64,000 nt of DNA from Omphalotus guepiniiformis (GCA_028554645.1 JAQOOI010000052.1:87173-151172), one strand, 5' to 3'. Numbered from the stretch's first letter, positions 22,764 to 35,560 are shown. A program made the numbers and translations. The notes: a model not told the origin generated them from the letters alone.

Positions 22764-24178
22764 ATGACTGGTACTTATCCAAGGGTGGTTGTCATAGATG
22801 ACACAGATCTTTCTAGGATTCAATAATCCCCTGCAAATGCTTTTATCCTTGATATAAGCGGGCAATGGGATGTGTCAAGAGGTGGACCAGTTTATAATCA
22901 AACAGTTCATCACATTGTTGGGACAAACGGGACAGCAAGTTTCACCTTCAATGGTAGGGAAATGATAATAAGCTCTATACAACTTTTTTCTTGCTGAATT
23001 TCTTCTAACAAGGTACTTATGCCTTTCTTACAATGGGATGGAGTGGCAGTGGTCAAACTTGGAATTGCCAAATTGACGGTATTGAGATACCATCTCAAGC
23101 TGGCAACAACACAGATCCCAGTAGTGCTACCAACATTCTTGGGTGTTATCCAGAGGATGATCTCACTGCAACTTTAGAGACACACACACTCACTGTTCAA
23201 TTTGGATTTGCACCAGATGCACAGGAAAATGCTACAATTTGGCTGGATAGTTTTGAATATGCTCCACTTCCTTCAGATCCACTTGACCAGGTTGTGCTTA
23301 GAATTGATAGTAGAGATCCAGGGATAATATTGTCAGCTGGTGGTGAAGGTTGGACTCAAGGTGAGGGCCTTAATATGACAAGATCTGCCAATGCAAATTT
23401 GCAATTTGATTTTTATGGTGAGTGCCCTCAGTTCTAAGCTCCTTGAAACAACATATACTATTGCACCTTCATATAAGGAACATCCATTTCACTCTATTCT
23501 TACATTGGTGGAGGCCCTGGAGATTTCCTTCAGCAGAGCTCTGCCTACTATGCTGTTGACAATGATCTCACCAGCTTTGTGCTTCCCCAAACCCGCATCG
23601 ATAAGAACGGCAACTACACAGCCATCTACAATGAACCAATGTTCAACGCCTCAGGACTGAGTGTTGAGGAGCATCACATCGAGATTGGTCTTAATTCATC
23701 CACTTCTCAGTGGCTAGGTGTCGACTATTTCCTGGTTACTACCAATCCCGTCACACACTCTGCCGGGAATAGTACAAGTCCTGACAACTCACCTGGGAAC
23801 ACTGCTCATGATAGCCATAGGAGCGCCATCGCAATAGGATGTGCAGTCAGCATCCCTGTCACTTTCATTGCCCTTGTCGTTGGTATAACCTACTACTACC
23901 TTCGCCGCAAAGCCAAGAAGAATCGAAGTTTCATACACAGGATAGAGCCGTTGGATGTCACAGGCATCAATGACAGTGGCTCGACACCAATCTTTAATCA
24001 TGCTGGGCGTATCAGAAGGGCTATGAAGAATGCACAGAGAACACCACTAATGGGTTCAGAACAGCGGCGTCAGGGCCAGATGGTTCAGAACAACGATAAC
24101 GGCGTTCGAGAGTTGTCGTTATCCAATAGGGAGGCAAGCGAAAATGTTGGTCTACCTCCTAGTTATACCGAAATTTGA
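22764..24178 (+). CDS. Single-pass membrane protein with carbohydrate-binding-like ectodomain (in-frame stop)
   Basis: Three exons fit the sequence: 22764-22953, 23013-23417 and 23478-24178 (introns of 59 and 60 bp, phase 1, GT-AG). The product starts MTGTYPRVVVIDDTD..RIQ, a pattern typical of agaricomycete extracellular beta-sandwich modules. An Asn/Ser-rich ectodomain with Trp-rich strands (MGWSGSGQTWNCQIDG) and a second similar module (FYGTSISLYSYIGGGPGDF) follow. Then come a transmembrane helix (AIAIGCAVSIPVTFIALVVGITYYY), a basic stop-transfer RRKAKK, and a cytosolic tail ending LPPSYTEI, a PPxY motif for WW-domain ubiquitin ligases. A TAA at 22824-22826 interrupts exon 1 where relatives usually have Tyr. 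The copy is therefore a fresh pseudogene, contains a sequence error, or starts differently. Function unknown; a surface sensor or adhesion role is inferred. Confidence 0.7.
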
Positions 24179-25270
24179 CACATTTGTGCTTTGTTATTTG
24201 GTGTATTACTGGGTGTTGGCTTCACGAAATATGAACGATATATTTAGTGTTGCACTTGCGCATCCTTACATATCACGTCCGTCATCTTGTAAATACGAAA
24301 CTAGGTTGTATATTGAAACGCACCAATTTCTACTCCTACGAATCAACAATATGAATATCGAGCTGTTCAGGAATGCAATGGCAGATTCATAAGTGACATC
24401 GGCCTATTAAAGAATGAGTAGTAACGCATGCAATCGCAGACCGGCAACCAAGATCTCTCTACAGCCTGCAGCGCCGTTCTAGTGTTCAACGTTCAACTAA
24501 CGCTCCTCCGTTAAGGTCTAGGGTCAGATTCATACATCTGGCTCTCGGTGACGCCTTCTATGACACGCGGTCCAGGGATCCGGTTCATTAAGATGAGATC
24601 CTCGATGCATTTTTAGGTTGGAGCTTAGCCAACAAGCGGGAAGCGCGAAAGGAAGCGCGAAAGCAAGCACGAACAAGGAGAGGAAGTCAATGGGGAGCGA
24701 CGAAGATGGTACGTGCGAAAGCTGTAAACATGTATAAGCTTGAATGACGTGATCCCGTTTATTCCCCTCCGACCTCAATATTCAATACTCAGATTCACCG
24801 ACTTCTATGATGCTGGTTTCATTGAAATCTTATTACACAGTACAAAGTTCCTCGCAACTTTCCCTGAAGAACAAGGCCCAATCCACCCCCCACGTCGCTA
24901 TACGGAGTCGATTATGCTTAAGCGAGTTGAAGACACCAACGCCACTGTGGAAGAAGGAAGGGAAGTACTTAGTGCATGCGGAGGTGCTGTGCAGACTCGG
25001 AGGTGGCTAACATGAGATGTTCTAGAGCCCGTATACCCCGTCATGTGCTAGTACAAGGAAGCCTCGTTGTGTGTACGCCAAGCATGTACTCGTTCTCGGA
25101 TTCCACAGTGGGTACCGGTACCTTACTATCAAGTCTCGACCGTTCCGAGATAGCTTTCAAGACCCTTTTCCCAAGCTCAAAGCACGAGCTATATTTAAGA
25201 AACCTCATTATTCGAGTTCTTTCGTTAACATTTCTCATTGAAAACATACTAGCCTTCTGTCCAGTGCACA
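24179..25270. other. Intergenic, no gene seen
   Basis: About 1.1 kb between two co-directional genes. Frames are short and overlapping, without family resemblance. It presumably contains the terminator of the membrane-protein gene and the promoter of the hydrolase gene; no individual element stands out. Confidence 0.5.
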
Positions 25271-26607
25271 ATGTCGACAGCAGTTGCGCTCGACAAATCG
25301 AAACCCGGTAAACTCTCCGTGACAGGGTACCTGAAGATGATATTCAGCGTATTACAGATGCGTGAGTCCTTCTCCTTACAGGCAGGCGCTCACCATTCAA
25401 ACATTCCCTTTCAATGCAGCTCTATACCTCACTTACGAGCTTTTGATATCTCCTTTCGTCCGGCGTAGCAATAAGAAACCACTGAAGCGCATCCTGAGCG
25501 ATGCACTTGTCAGACACTCCTACACGTGCATGGACGTTGCTAGCCTTCGGCGCGTCCAGAGTACTTCGGTTGATGTCTATAAAGCTTGGGCAAAGAAGCG
25601 TGACCTAGATACGTTGATAGAAGAACTTCCGTTCGGCGGCAAGTTGTTGTGGATCGGTCCGAAGCGATTGGATAATGTGGTTCTGTTCATTCACGGTGAG
25701 TCTGTAAATCGACCTCTTTTACCTAGTCTGGGTCGTCTGATGTCTTGAGCAACACATTAATAGGTGGAGGGTTCATTTTTTCTCTGCATGATGCATCAGT
25801 CTCGTTCTGGCGATGGGTTCAAGTAGAATTGGAGAAGAAAGACTTACCTGTTGGTATCGCGATAATGTCATACTGTATGTTAACCCATCAAAATCTTACC
25901 CCGTAAACCCTCCTGACATCAAGTTCAATACCATAGCTCTCATACCGGCTGTCGCATTCCCAACCCAATTACAACAAGCAACAGCAGCAATCTCATACCT
26001 TCTCGAGCGTGGTGTGCAACCATCAAACCTCCAACTCGCAGGGGACTCAGCAGGAGCGAACATAGTCTCTCAAATCTTGTCACATCTTCTCCACCCAGTG
26101 CCCTCCATCCCACCTCTCATTCTTCCCCCAAACACACGCCTAAGGGGCGCATATATGATGTCTCCGTGGATCTCTCATTTCTGCCCACAGGAAAACCACT
26201 CCAACTCCGACTGCAACTCCTCTTTCATGCTCAACAACCACTTAGACATCGCTCCAGGAGACGTCTTCCACCAATGCGGGACCTTCGTTCTTCAAGCCAT
26301 CCCCGACTCGCAATTCATGAAGTACGTTGAGCCGATCACAGCGCCAGATGGGTGGTACGATGGTCTTGAGAACCTCGTTGACCGTGTGCTTGTTACAACA
26401 GGCGAATGGGAGGGTCTACGAGATTCAAGTGTGGTTTTCTTTGAGAAATTCATCAAGCCTTTTCATAGGAATGCCGAGTTGGTTGTGCAGGATAGAGGTG
26501 TACATGATGATCCGTTTTATGAGTTGGTGTTGGCAGAAAAACCTTTCTGTAGTAATACTTTGGGTCCGAGGATACTTGAATGGGCCAGGGAAGGATTTGA
26601 AGCGTAA
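25271..26607 (+). CDS. Alpha/beta hydrolase, hormone-sensitive-lipase type (esterase/lipase-like)
   Basis: A serine hydrolase likely acting on small esters or lipids. The oxyanion-hole HGGGF is assembled across intron 25696-25763, the nucleophile elbow GDSAG lies at 26041-26055, and plausible acid and histidine residues follow (GEWEGLRD near 26401; RGVHDDPF near 26495). A further intron at 25875-25936 restores the frame, giving SYSLIPAVAFPTQLQQA, the usual HSL-family stretch. The N-terminus from ATG 25271 includes a hydrophobic segment (TIQTFPFNAALYLTYELLISPF) that may anchor it to membranes. Intron 1 is uncertain: either 37 or 55 bases near 25310-25385 keep the frame. Hydrolase identity is firm; substrate is unknown. 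Confidence 0.85.
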
Positions 26608-27291
26608 TAAGATCTTTGTTGGGTTGCATATAAAATGAACTGGGTGAAAGTACGGATGGAATGAACCTGGAATGAACCCCGTAAACGTTTGACTGTGCTG
26701 TTTAGGGCCGGTCTTCGCACCGGTCCGCCATGCCCGCGTGTTAGCGGCATCTTCTTCGTGGCACTTCAGTTCGACCAGTTCAAGAGTACTCTCGAATTAC
26801 TTCTTCTAAAAAGCAGAGTCTTTTCCCCTACAAAGTCGAACCGTGAATCACACAACCAGGACAAACCTCAGGAAGGAGCTAGTCAGTGGTCTCGAAGATG
26901 CCGTGAACATGTACCTATCTATCGAAGCAGCCAAGGTGAGTCAGTTCATGTCATGCTTTCGAAAACCTACAGTATTTCAATACTGATGCCATTCAGCCGC
27001 TCTATCATAAGTACAAGCATCCCACCAATGTTATACAGTATACATGGAATAAGCTCAAAGTTCAAACCCACGAGTACTTAATTATAACGTACTTATGTAC
27101 AAGCTCCGGCACAGCACCTTTGCGATATCGCTGCTTGCCCTGAACCTTCCTCTTCCCTGCATACTCTCCTTCACGCCTGGACGACATCGGATCCTGGCCA
27201 TACCACGAGTCGCGCAGTACACTACTACCTTCAGAAAGTGTCCGAGTCTCACTACGCTGTCTTCTCACGCCCCTTTATCGAAAGTGCAAGC
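26608..27291. other. Intergenic, no gene seen
   Basis: Nearly 0.7 kb with short incidental frames only. It should contain the promoter of the downstream coiled-coil gene. Confidence 0.45.
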
Positions 27292-29524
27292 ATGGCCGAA
27301 TCCAAGAGCGTTGACGACTTGACGATGCTGACGATGAACATAACACTCCCAAGTGCAGTAATCCAAGACCTTCTTCGAATCCAGGCTGAGGAGCTCATGC
27401 GCGCGCAAGATAATCTAAGGGAAGCATTGGTACGCCACATTTTCATTTGTGTGGAATTCAGTGATCAGGCCGGGCTCAAAGGGCTAGTGCGAGTCACGAT
27501 TCACTAGAGCATCATCATTCCTACTGAAATCAGTGAAGGACTCGGATCCGATGATTGACTGATCAAAGGAAACTTGTGTTTGCTTCACAGGCGTCTATAG
27601 AGCGATTGAAGGAAGTACGAAAAGAGATGCACAAAAAAATCTTCGAAAACGCCAAAGCGGATATATGCAAGAGGGAAGAATTGTCTATTCGTATCGTTGA
27701 GCTTACGTATGAGTTGAGGGAGGTTCGGGAAGATGTCGAGTCGTCAATTTCATAGCTTTATCCATCTCCGTCCAATGTCCGATGTCTGTCTCCCTCGAGT
27801 TACACGTCTAATCACCGGGGGGCTACATATATCGTCCACTGTCAGACGTATTGGGGACACGGGGCTTTGTTGCAGCAGAGCACGAGCTAATAACGTATCT
27901 GTTTTACTTCCCTACATAGGTCGAGCGTATGCATGCATCCGAAAAACGAATGAAGGATGAGCTTGAACTACGGAAGAAAGAGAATGAGGAGCTACGAACT
28001 ATGAACTCCCAGCTTGAGAAGAACTTGAAAGATGTTCAGAAGGACCTGAAAGATGCTCAGAAGGACTTGAAAGATGCTCAAACGTTGTCAGAGTCAGAGG
28101 TACGTATACATGTACATCTTCTTCACCTTGGAGTCATATCCCACAGGTCCTGAACTCGCTGACCTCTCCGCTGGGCAGGATATTCCTATTCATCCCCCCA
28201 AATTCTCAAAACAAACCGATTCAACGCCACAAACCCAACCCTCCACGAAACTCGAACTAGAACTTCGCAGTCTAAGATCACAAAACGTATCCCTTTATCA
28301 TCGTATCGCCACGCTGCGTAAAGCTCTTGAGATGGTCAACTTTTGCGAGTTCACGCCGACACCGCCAGGACGAGATGAATTCAATGTGAATGTGGCGGGT
28401 ACAACGGGTGAAGGGTGCGAGTCGATAGCGGTATGTGCTGGTAATAGCAATACATCTGGATTTCAAGAGAAAGATCATATCGATATTGTTGAATTCGAAA
28501 TCTCGGAAGTTTCGGATGTGGATGATGCGAAGGTTGCCGTTGAGTACGATGTTTCGGGTATGACAGAAGATGCTGAGTCTGAGGTGCCGGTGAGCCACTG
28601 ACTATAATCTATCTTGTAGTTGATTGTATACTGATGTATGTGTGTCTGCGGAACTTAGGACGATATCCCAAGCGAAGATGATAGCGCCGTTGATTCAAGT
28701 CTGAGTCCGGATCCTGAAAATCCCACGGCCCTGGACTTCCAGCATCCAGACGACTTCGCTCGCATGACTTTATGGCCGTTCTGTACAGGCAACTCGTCCT
28801 CGCCGAAGAAATGCTGTAAGATTCTAAGGAAGAGTTATCTACGGGTAAGTGAATCAGTCCCTGCTGCTGTTTCTCTCAGCCTCGGGCCTCAAGCCACGGG
28901 AAGGCTCTTTTATCATCATCATTATCTTGAAAATAGGGAAAGCTGACAACCAATCTCTGATTCCAACAGCCCTTAAACCTCTCTCCGATAATGACCGACA
29001 ATTTTGTACTTGACATGAGCGACCGACGACAAGGGTTTCTTGTTTGTCCTATCCATGAGATGTACATCAATGTCAAGAAGAAGAGTGTGGTCAACAGCGA
29101 TACAAAACCACACAGGTTGTTCAGCCAGTTCGGTGTTCAACCGTGGCAAGGGGAGTTGATTCTTAAACGAGGTGTGGATACGTTCTATTTAGGGACGTAT
29201 CAGACGTCGGGCTCCTCGCTCCTATCAGCGTGGGAGGTCAGTTCGTTACCTACAAGGGTATGTTAGATCTGTGAATGTTCGTGCAAATTGAATTGACACG
29301 AGTTCTGCATTTTCTAGGTGAAGGACTCTCTATACGCGTTAGTGCAAACAAAAAAATGCGCTCGAAGGCCACATGGTCTTAGTCAAAATGCGCGTACTGA
29401 ACGAATGATACTGGAAAGATGTCATTTTGCGAGGATCACGTTTACTTTGGTTGGATACAATTTCATCGCGTATGATGGACTTGTGAACGCTGCTCGGTCA
29501 AAAGGCTGGGCTGCCAAATTGTGA
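27292..29524 (+). CDS. Coiled-coil protein with C-terminal YLGTY domain (paralogue 1)
   Basis: Seven exons fit: 27292-27429, 27591-27734, 27920-28099, 28179-28589, 28659-28844, 28970-29257 and 29318-29524, giving 517 residues with all junctions in frame. The second donor is uncertain: 27735 is non-canonical and 27723 also fits. The N-terminus has ITLPSAVIQDLLRIQAEELMRAQ, then a long heptad coiled coil rich in Lys/Glu (ELELRKKENEELRTMNSQLEK and a KDAQKDL repeat). An acidic middle follows. The conserved C-terminal ~150 residues read KPHRLFSQFGVQPWQGELILKRGVDTFYLGTYQ, ending VGYNFIAYDGLV. The same architecture recurs at 49954-51270. The C-terminal part resembles basidiomycete-only domains of unknown function (possibly DUF6697, named from memory). 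No catalytic motif is seen. Confidence 0.82.
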
Positions 29525-29669
29525 ATAGCTTTGTACTGATATATGGTGATTGGTTTGTACAGTATCATGATCGATGAAGACGTATGTAGAGAATGTAATG
29601 TACACGGACAATTGAATCAAGGTCTATTCATTGCGGTTATCAATCTGGATTCCCAAGGCTACTCATCTG

Positions 29670-31746
29670 TCAATCACTTTCGTACGTTGGAGGGGGATCA
29701 CGCGCGCTGTCCAGAGAATCAGAATCGCCACCAGCGGCGGTAGGGAAGTTATAGGGTGAAGAGGAGAATGACTTGGAGCCTGGTTGGTTGCTGTTACTGT
29801 TGCTGTCGCTATTGCTCCGAGTCCTCCGAGTAACACCAGTATCCACAACGAGATCATTCTTCGAGGTTAATATGTGATCGTTGTTCGATTGGAACTGCCC
29901 TAGGGCTTGAGCATGATTATCTTTAGAGTTCGACACAGTCAATCCGAAATTGTTCCTTCATGTACAATTGTAACTCACCTTCAAGATCATCATGATTCTT
30001 CTCGTGTATGGCAGTAGAGGTAGAGTTTCTCGGGTTACCACAGATGACGATGACCGAATCCAGTGCTGAGTCTTCCGGTGAGGCATTACCATCTGACCTC
30101 TTTTGCGTATCGGTACCCGGAGCCGACGTCTGAAGCCCAGGGCTGGCGTAGATTGACCCTCGACGAGACAGACTCTTTAGATCATGCGAGTCGTCAGCGT
30201 TTCCTGGGCCTGGGAGCACTGACTCAACTCCAACAGGATAGTCATCGTGAGCCTCGTATTGCCCTCTAGAGCCTGCACCGTGAGATACTCTAGAAAATGG
30301 AAAAGGAACAACTCTGGATCGTCGAAGACGCTTGTAGCACCGGTGACGAAGGAGATATATACCCAAGAGAGCTGCGATGAAGAGAACTACTGCCCCGCTT
30401 ATGATTCCTGCCAAGAGACGAGTGTGTCGAGACTTGTTGCTGCTACTTCCTTCGTTGTTGGTAGGAGTAGAAGATGCTTGTGCAGTCATCAGTGCAGTGC
30501 CAGTACCGGACCACGAGGATTTAATTTCCATGGGAGGATCTAAACTTGAGGAGGACGTGGCGAAGGCGTCGGAGGCACTGGAACTTAGAACATAAATCAA
30601 GGTCATACATGGAGGATGCAAGGTATTGAAAGAGTACCTCGGGATAGGGAGACTGATAGTGATACTGATAGTCAAAAAAGGTCATACATGGAGGAAGGAT
30701 GCAAGGTATTGAAAGAGTACCTCGGGATAGGGAGACTGATAGTGATACTGATAGTCAAAAAAGGTCATACATGGAGGATGTATTGAAAGAGTACCTCGGG
30801 ATAGGGGGGCTGATAGTGATACTGATAGTCAAAAAACTGGTACTAAACCGCGAAGTCCCGAGAGAGGTGCTAGAAGAAGACACTGAGACGTAGTATGTTT
30901 TCCTGATCAGTTATGACTCGTTATTGGAGGTGAGGTAGTGGTTTGAGCTTACTTGAATGAGCGAAGACAGAAGATATGAGTCGAGATCAAAGACAGGGAA
31001 CCCTCAGTCTTCAAAGATCAGTACACCGAGATACCAGGTACGTACCTAGTTGTAGACTGGGATTCCGACCTAGTACTTGACAAAGATTCTGAACTAGCCG
31101 AACCTGAAACGGTGAACGTATTTCTGTATAAAGCCGCTGGAGAGCTACATCGTAACAAGCATCAATCGAAACTACCCTTTCACACACTGATTGGGTACCC
31201 ACTTCGAGGTTCCAGCCTCAAGCAAATACGTTCTAGAAATACAAAGGCGTCAGCCTCGTCTCATTCCAACGACGAATATGACTCAAAACAACCCTCATAA
31301 TACAACACGCACCCAGGAGAATCCACGGTTTCCTTGAATATACCCGATATATCTTCGTCGCGTGATATTGACTCTGAAGCGAGCACTTTCTGATTTCCAG
31401 AGACAGTGATGTCTACGAGCTGAAGTAGAATATTTGGAGGATCTGAATCATCTGCGTTATATATCGCTTTGATGGTGACCGGTGGAGGGCCCTCTGGACT
31501 ATCAAGGTGGACTTGGAAGGGTGATGCAGAGAGCGCTATGCAGATCGTGAATGCCGCGCTGTTCGATAGTGCAGAAGACAGACAGTGACGGTAGTTTCGA
31601 TGTAAGCATCTAACCTCGAACAACTTCATATAGGTGCTCACATGAAACGAAGATTGTGCAACATGACCCGCACTTGCTGCCAGTAGGCTAAAAAAGAACG
31701 GGGAGTCGGAAAATTTTGGCAGCGGCCCTGGCCGATGGCATTGCAC
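29670..31746 (-). CDS. Single-pass membrane protein, Ser/Thr-rich ectodomain (sensor-like)
   Basis: Minus-strand multi-exon gene. The N-terminal exon gives a hydrophobic leader (PFFFSLLAASAGHVA), interrupted by an intron with donor GTGAGC, then an ectodomain segment (SPEGPPPVTIKAIYNADDSDPPNILLQLVDITVSG). A Ser/Thr-rich stalk (SGSASSESLSSTRSESQSTT) follows. The transmembrane helix LLAGIISGAVVLFIAALLGIYLL is followed by RHRCYKRLRRSR and a long cytosolic tail with a PPPTYESD end. A 58-bp intron at 29921-29978 joins the last two exons in frame. The layout resembles Mid2/WSC-like wall or stress sensors of agaricomycetes. A three-copy tandem repeat lies in the stalk or intron zone. Exact exons between 30600 and 31260 are unresolved; molecular function is unknown. 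Confidence 0.65.
30601..30837. repeat. Three-copy 79-83 bp tandem repeat
   Basis: Copies start at 30601, 30680 and 30763, each with gtcatacatggagga and gggatagggagactgatag. They differ mainly by a 4-base insertion and a shortened third copy. They sit in the membrane-protein gene, where each unit carries a potential minus-strand splice donor (CCCGAG|GTACTC). Confidence 0.85.
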
Positions 31747-32501
31747 TACGTTGAAGAAGGGCCAGTCTTAATATGTCACAATGTATTTGAAGGCTGTTCT
31801 GTGCAATGTATGTATGTATCAGAAATCTTCATCATCTTCTCAGCCCCACACCTAAAATCATAACACCGTTCCCTAGCACCCGGCGATGGAGACGAATGTC
31901 GCAAACTGGTCAGTTGGGGCTTCGGAATGGTAATACGTGTCCATCGAGAGCCAGAGCTTTGGTGAGACTAAATCGCAATTGAGATTGAAAAAGACCCTCC
32001 CAGATTCTCTACTAGGACGGCGACCAAGAATACTGAAGTTGGCCAGTTGCCAGCTGCACTTTTGTTGAGCTTGACGCATTGAATGCATATGATGTGCAAT
32101 GGAGGTGCAATAAAGGGTCATCGACATCGATCATCGTCGGCCCAGTGTCGGCGTAATATAAGGATTTCGAAGATTTCGGAAATAAACGTGACGAGGATGT
32201 ATTTTACGTAACAATATCTAGGCTTTTTCAGTTTAACTTACAGAACGCAAAAACAAACTGGATCTCATACCACAGACTGAGAAGAAACATACACGAATCA
32301 CCGTGACTCAGACAAAGCAGACGGAAAACGTACAAAAAGAAATACACGATACAAAATATCAAGAACGGAAGCATTGCGACAGAAGAAACTAGTACGAAAG
32401 GCCATAACAACCCTCTACCTCTCCTCCTATATCTCCCGCTCCCCTCTCAACATCCCCAAGCCCCTCCATCAAGTCCCCGCTCGTGTCGTGCTCCGCGAAC
32501 C
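31747..32501. other. Intergenic; one unassigned minus-strand frame
   Basis: An 84-codon minus-strand frame at 31873-32127 resembles no family known to me and may be chance. Nothing else stands out. Confidence 0.35.
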
Positions 32502-33893
32502 TCAAAGACGCTTGCGAGATCGTAACGAGTGACATTCGTCTTCCGAATCACGACGCGCGTCCAAGTCTGTACCAGATCCAGAACCCGCCGATCCTGAAAT
32601 ATCAGGATCTTCCGAGTCAGACTCTGAACTCGGAGGAACACTCTCCCCCACTGATCCTGCTCGTAAAGTCTTCCGTTTATTCGATAGAGTCACGAGAGAT
32701 CTAGAAGAACGAAGCAGATTTTCTGCTAGTGCTCGTAAAATCCTCGGGTCGTTCCGTAGGGAAGAAACAAGGTAACCACCAGCAGCTGTTGATGATCCTG
32801 CTAGGATTATCCCGATTACAGATGGGGAGATGTATGTCATTGTGAATGATTGTAGGATGGAGAATATACCCGTTGTCCAGGCTCCGTATACGGCGGATTG
32901 GATTGATGCCGCGAGGCTACCTGCCAGGGATGACCATGAGATTTCGAATCGAGACACTGACGAAGGGTATTTTGTTATGTGGAATTGAAGTACGTACCAG
33001 CTACAGGTCCCGTGGCACTCCAACCAGCAATATTCAACAACGCAGCTGACACGGCAGGTAAAATCACACTAGCTCCAGCCACAAGTAACGCGGCACCAAT
33101 CGCAGCTGTTATATACGGATGTTCCTCTCGGAAGAGGTTAACGCTTTCATGTAGATTGTCAATGAGTTTCTGGGTGTCTTTTAGGAAGGGGTCTATGTTC
33201 CTGACGAGGTACATCCTGTCGACGATTGTCTTGCTGAGCGAGTAGATGAGGTCGTTATTGTTCATGGCGAACTCCTGTGCAGCGACATTGATCTTCACGT
33301 CGCTTATAGTATCGTGATTCGCCAAAGCCTCGGACTCGGTGTACTCGTTGGAATCGCGCTTAAGGTTGGAATCGGGGGAAGCTAGTATGGAGGGAACGTT
33401 TTTCGATTCGGTGTACTCGTCGGAATCGCCTTTAGAGGTGGAGTTTAGGCTGGAAGAAGCTGGTACGACATTTTCGGAAGGAACCTTCAAGTTCTTTGAC
33501 ATGTTGTTCGTGATGAAATTCTCAAAACCCTGCGCGGTATTCTCTGCTGTGGGGACTACACTATGATTCCAGAAATCTCCTAGAACGTTGGTTGTATGCC
33601 CAATTGCAGGTTTGATAGTATTCGTGCCGAGGTTGATTGCGGATTCTCCAACACCTTTAGCGGCTTCAATGACGACGTTTAGTAACGGACAACTTCAAGA
33701 CGCGCGAATGAACAAGAACAAACCTATTGGAATTTGAACCCATGCGTGGGCTAGGGATAATTGACCTTTTTGTTAGCTCGTACTTTCAGAAAGGGTGGTA
33801 GTATCGCATCTCACCAGTGATATTCTGTGCACCCTGGACGAATCCATTCCACTTCTCACCCAGTCTCGAGGGACGCTCTTGTGTATCGTTCAT
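32502..33893 (-). CDS. IFI6/ISG12-like (Ifi-6-16 domain) protein, paralogue 1
   Basis: A four-exon model (33815-33893, 33724-33750, 32998-33663, 32502-32920 on the minus strand) keeps frame throughout and gives 396 residues. One exon is only 27 bases, and the intron at 33664-33723 has a textbook branch site (ttactaaac). Residues ~190-300 carry a long amphipathic stretch (DPFLKDTQKLIDNLHESVNLFREEHPYI), then small-residue-rich hydrophobic helices (AAIGAALLVAGASVILPAVSAALL) and the family signature ATGPVAGSLAASIQSAVYGAWTTGIFSILQS. In animals this family sits in ER or mitochondrial membranes and affects apoptosis; fungal roles are unknown. The C-terminus is Ser/Asp/Glu-rich and cytosol-like. The gene at 60294-61655 is a paralogue with the same intron inside GPVA|G. 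Confidence 0.82.
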
Positions 33894-34507
33894 CACCGGT
33901 TTGAAGCCTCGTGTCTGATAAGGCGAGATTTTCGGAATTCGTAAAGGTTGGGACGAGTAGGCGAAAGAAAAAGAATGACTTCGGTGGGCACCACTGATTG
34001 AGCGTTGCTGTGAGTGACTAGGTTATCTCACTTGAAAGATATTCGAGGTAGCTGAGACTCGGAAGTGTATGAAGAAATCGAAGGAAGTGGGGAAGGTTGC
34101 CACGAGCCTGATGCTTGCATGGTTTATATATGCAACTTGGCGCCTACAAGAGTCACGTAAAAGCTGTCGAAGTGCATTAATAGCTTCAAGCGCCGGGCAG
34201 CGGTCGCAGGCATTACCAAAGTAGCCATTGAATTGTGCGTTTATACGTATCGAGCTTGAGAGTGACTCGGAATCGAATCTGCCTTTCCCACACGTAGCTT
34301 CCAGGACGCGCAGACCACAGTTCTTCATCTGAACGCTCAGTACAGGCCTTAAAGCTTAAAGCTTTAAGCTATAAGCTCAAACTCCAGGTTAGACCCAGTG
34401 CTGACAAGATGCGGTGCTGAAATTAAGGTTCAGAACTATCCAAATTACCGCCATTCGTTTCTGGCAGGTTGTATTGCGATGGTGCTCCTGTGGCTGCATC
34501 TCCACCT
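33894..34507. other. Intergenic, no gene seen
   Basis: About 0.6 kb between the IFI6-like promoter and the end of the SDR pseudogene. Near 34350 is a short AGCTTTAA palindromic cluster (aaagcttaaagctttaagct). No coding signal was recognised. Confidence 0.45.
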
Positions 34508-35309
34508 TCACTGTACATTCGTTACCTCAACTGTGTGTTCCCAAAGCTTCTTCCTCTCCTCCTCCGTCCCAAGGTACCTCAAACTATCCTCATCGGAACC
34601 AACCCCATTCTTCTCTATCCTCCACACACCAGGAGTCTTCGCCGTGGTCAACATCCCGATTCCCGTACATCATGTACTCACCCGAGTCGCGCGAGGTAAT
34701 ACCAAATGGTGAAGCGAGTGGAAGTAGTGCTTTGAGGAAGAATTTAGTCAGGGAGGATATCTGGCCTGAGGAAACGAAGTTGGTTTTGACGTAACCTGGA
34801 AAGGCGATGATGTTTGTTAGGAAAGGATAACGCCTGGAGAATTCCTTTTCGAGGGGTGAGGGGTGTAAAACGTAACATGTAAGTACCCCATGTTCGTGTG
34901 CAGTTGTAATGAAACCAAAATCATACCTCAACCATAACAACAGTATAATTCTGCGCCTCATGATACAACTTCCTCAACGTAAACCCTTTCTTCAACCCCA
35001 AATCATTCAAATCAATCAGCCCTCCTTTCTCAAAAGCAGATAAAACTGGTAAAACCTCCGCATCCTCCCCATCATCCTTAGCCTTCCTCAACCTCCCAAT
35101 GTGATGGGACAAGTACAAACTAGAGCCTCAGCACTCTGACCACGGAATGTCACGAATCTTCTACATACTTCTTTCTCTTTCTATTAATCTCTGGAATGTA
35201 CTAATGACTCTTATGACTCCTTTATTTCCTTCGTCTTCTACCCTCTTTACGAATTCGGAGTGTAACGAAGGATTCGTTCTTATGGCGGCACCGTCCAGCC
35301 AAAAATTTG

Positions 35310-35560
35310 ACGGTTAAGCGGGCCTCCGCTTTGATCGGAGCGACCTTAAATTGTATATGTAATAATTGTATATTAGTCAGCATTTTCGGCCCTCGTTTTT
35401 GCGCACTTATGGTCAGTTAAGCGGGCCTCCGGTTAAGTCGGTTGTCATTGCCGGAGGCCTGATTAGTCAGCGTTTCTCTTGCGCTCCGTGGTCAGTTAAG
35501 GCTGGCCTCCGGTTCAATCGGTCCGTCCTTGCCCGAGGCTCGTTCTGCCCCTCATCTGCC
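35310..35560 (+). repeat. U3 tandem repeats of the solo LTR
   Basis: Imperfect units of about 80-90 bp share gtcagttaagcgggcctccgg and a following cggttgtcattgcc or similar; two to three copies. Such repeats in U3 often act as enhancers, which is only inferred here. Confidence 0.65.

Noticed and set aside
33735..33760. tRNA-like T-loop string (gggttcaaattcc on the minus strand)
   Set aside because: It lies in a 27-base coding exon of the IFI6-like gene and no acceptor or anticodon stems fit around it.
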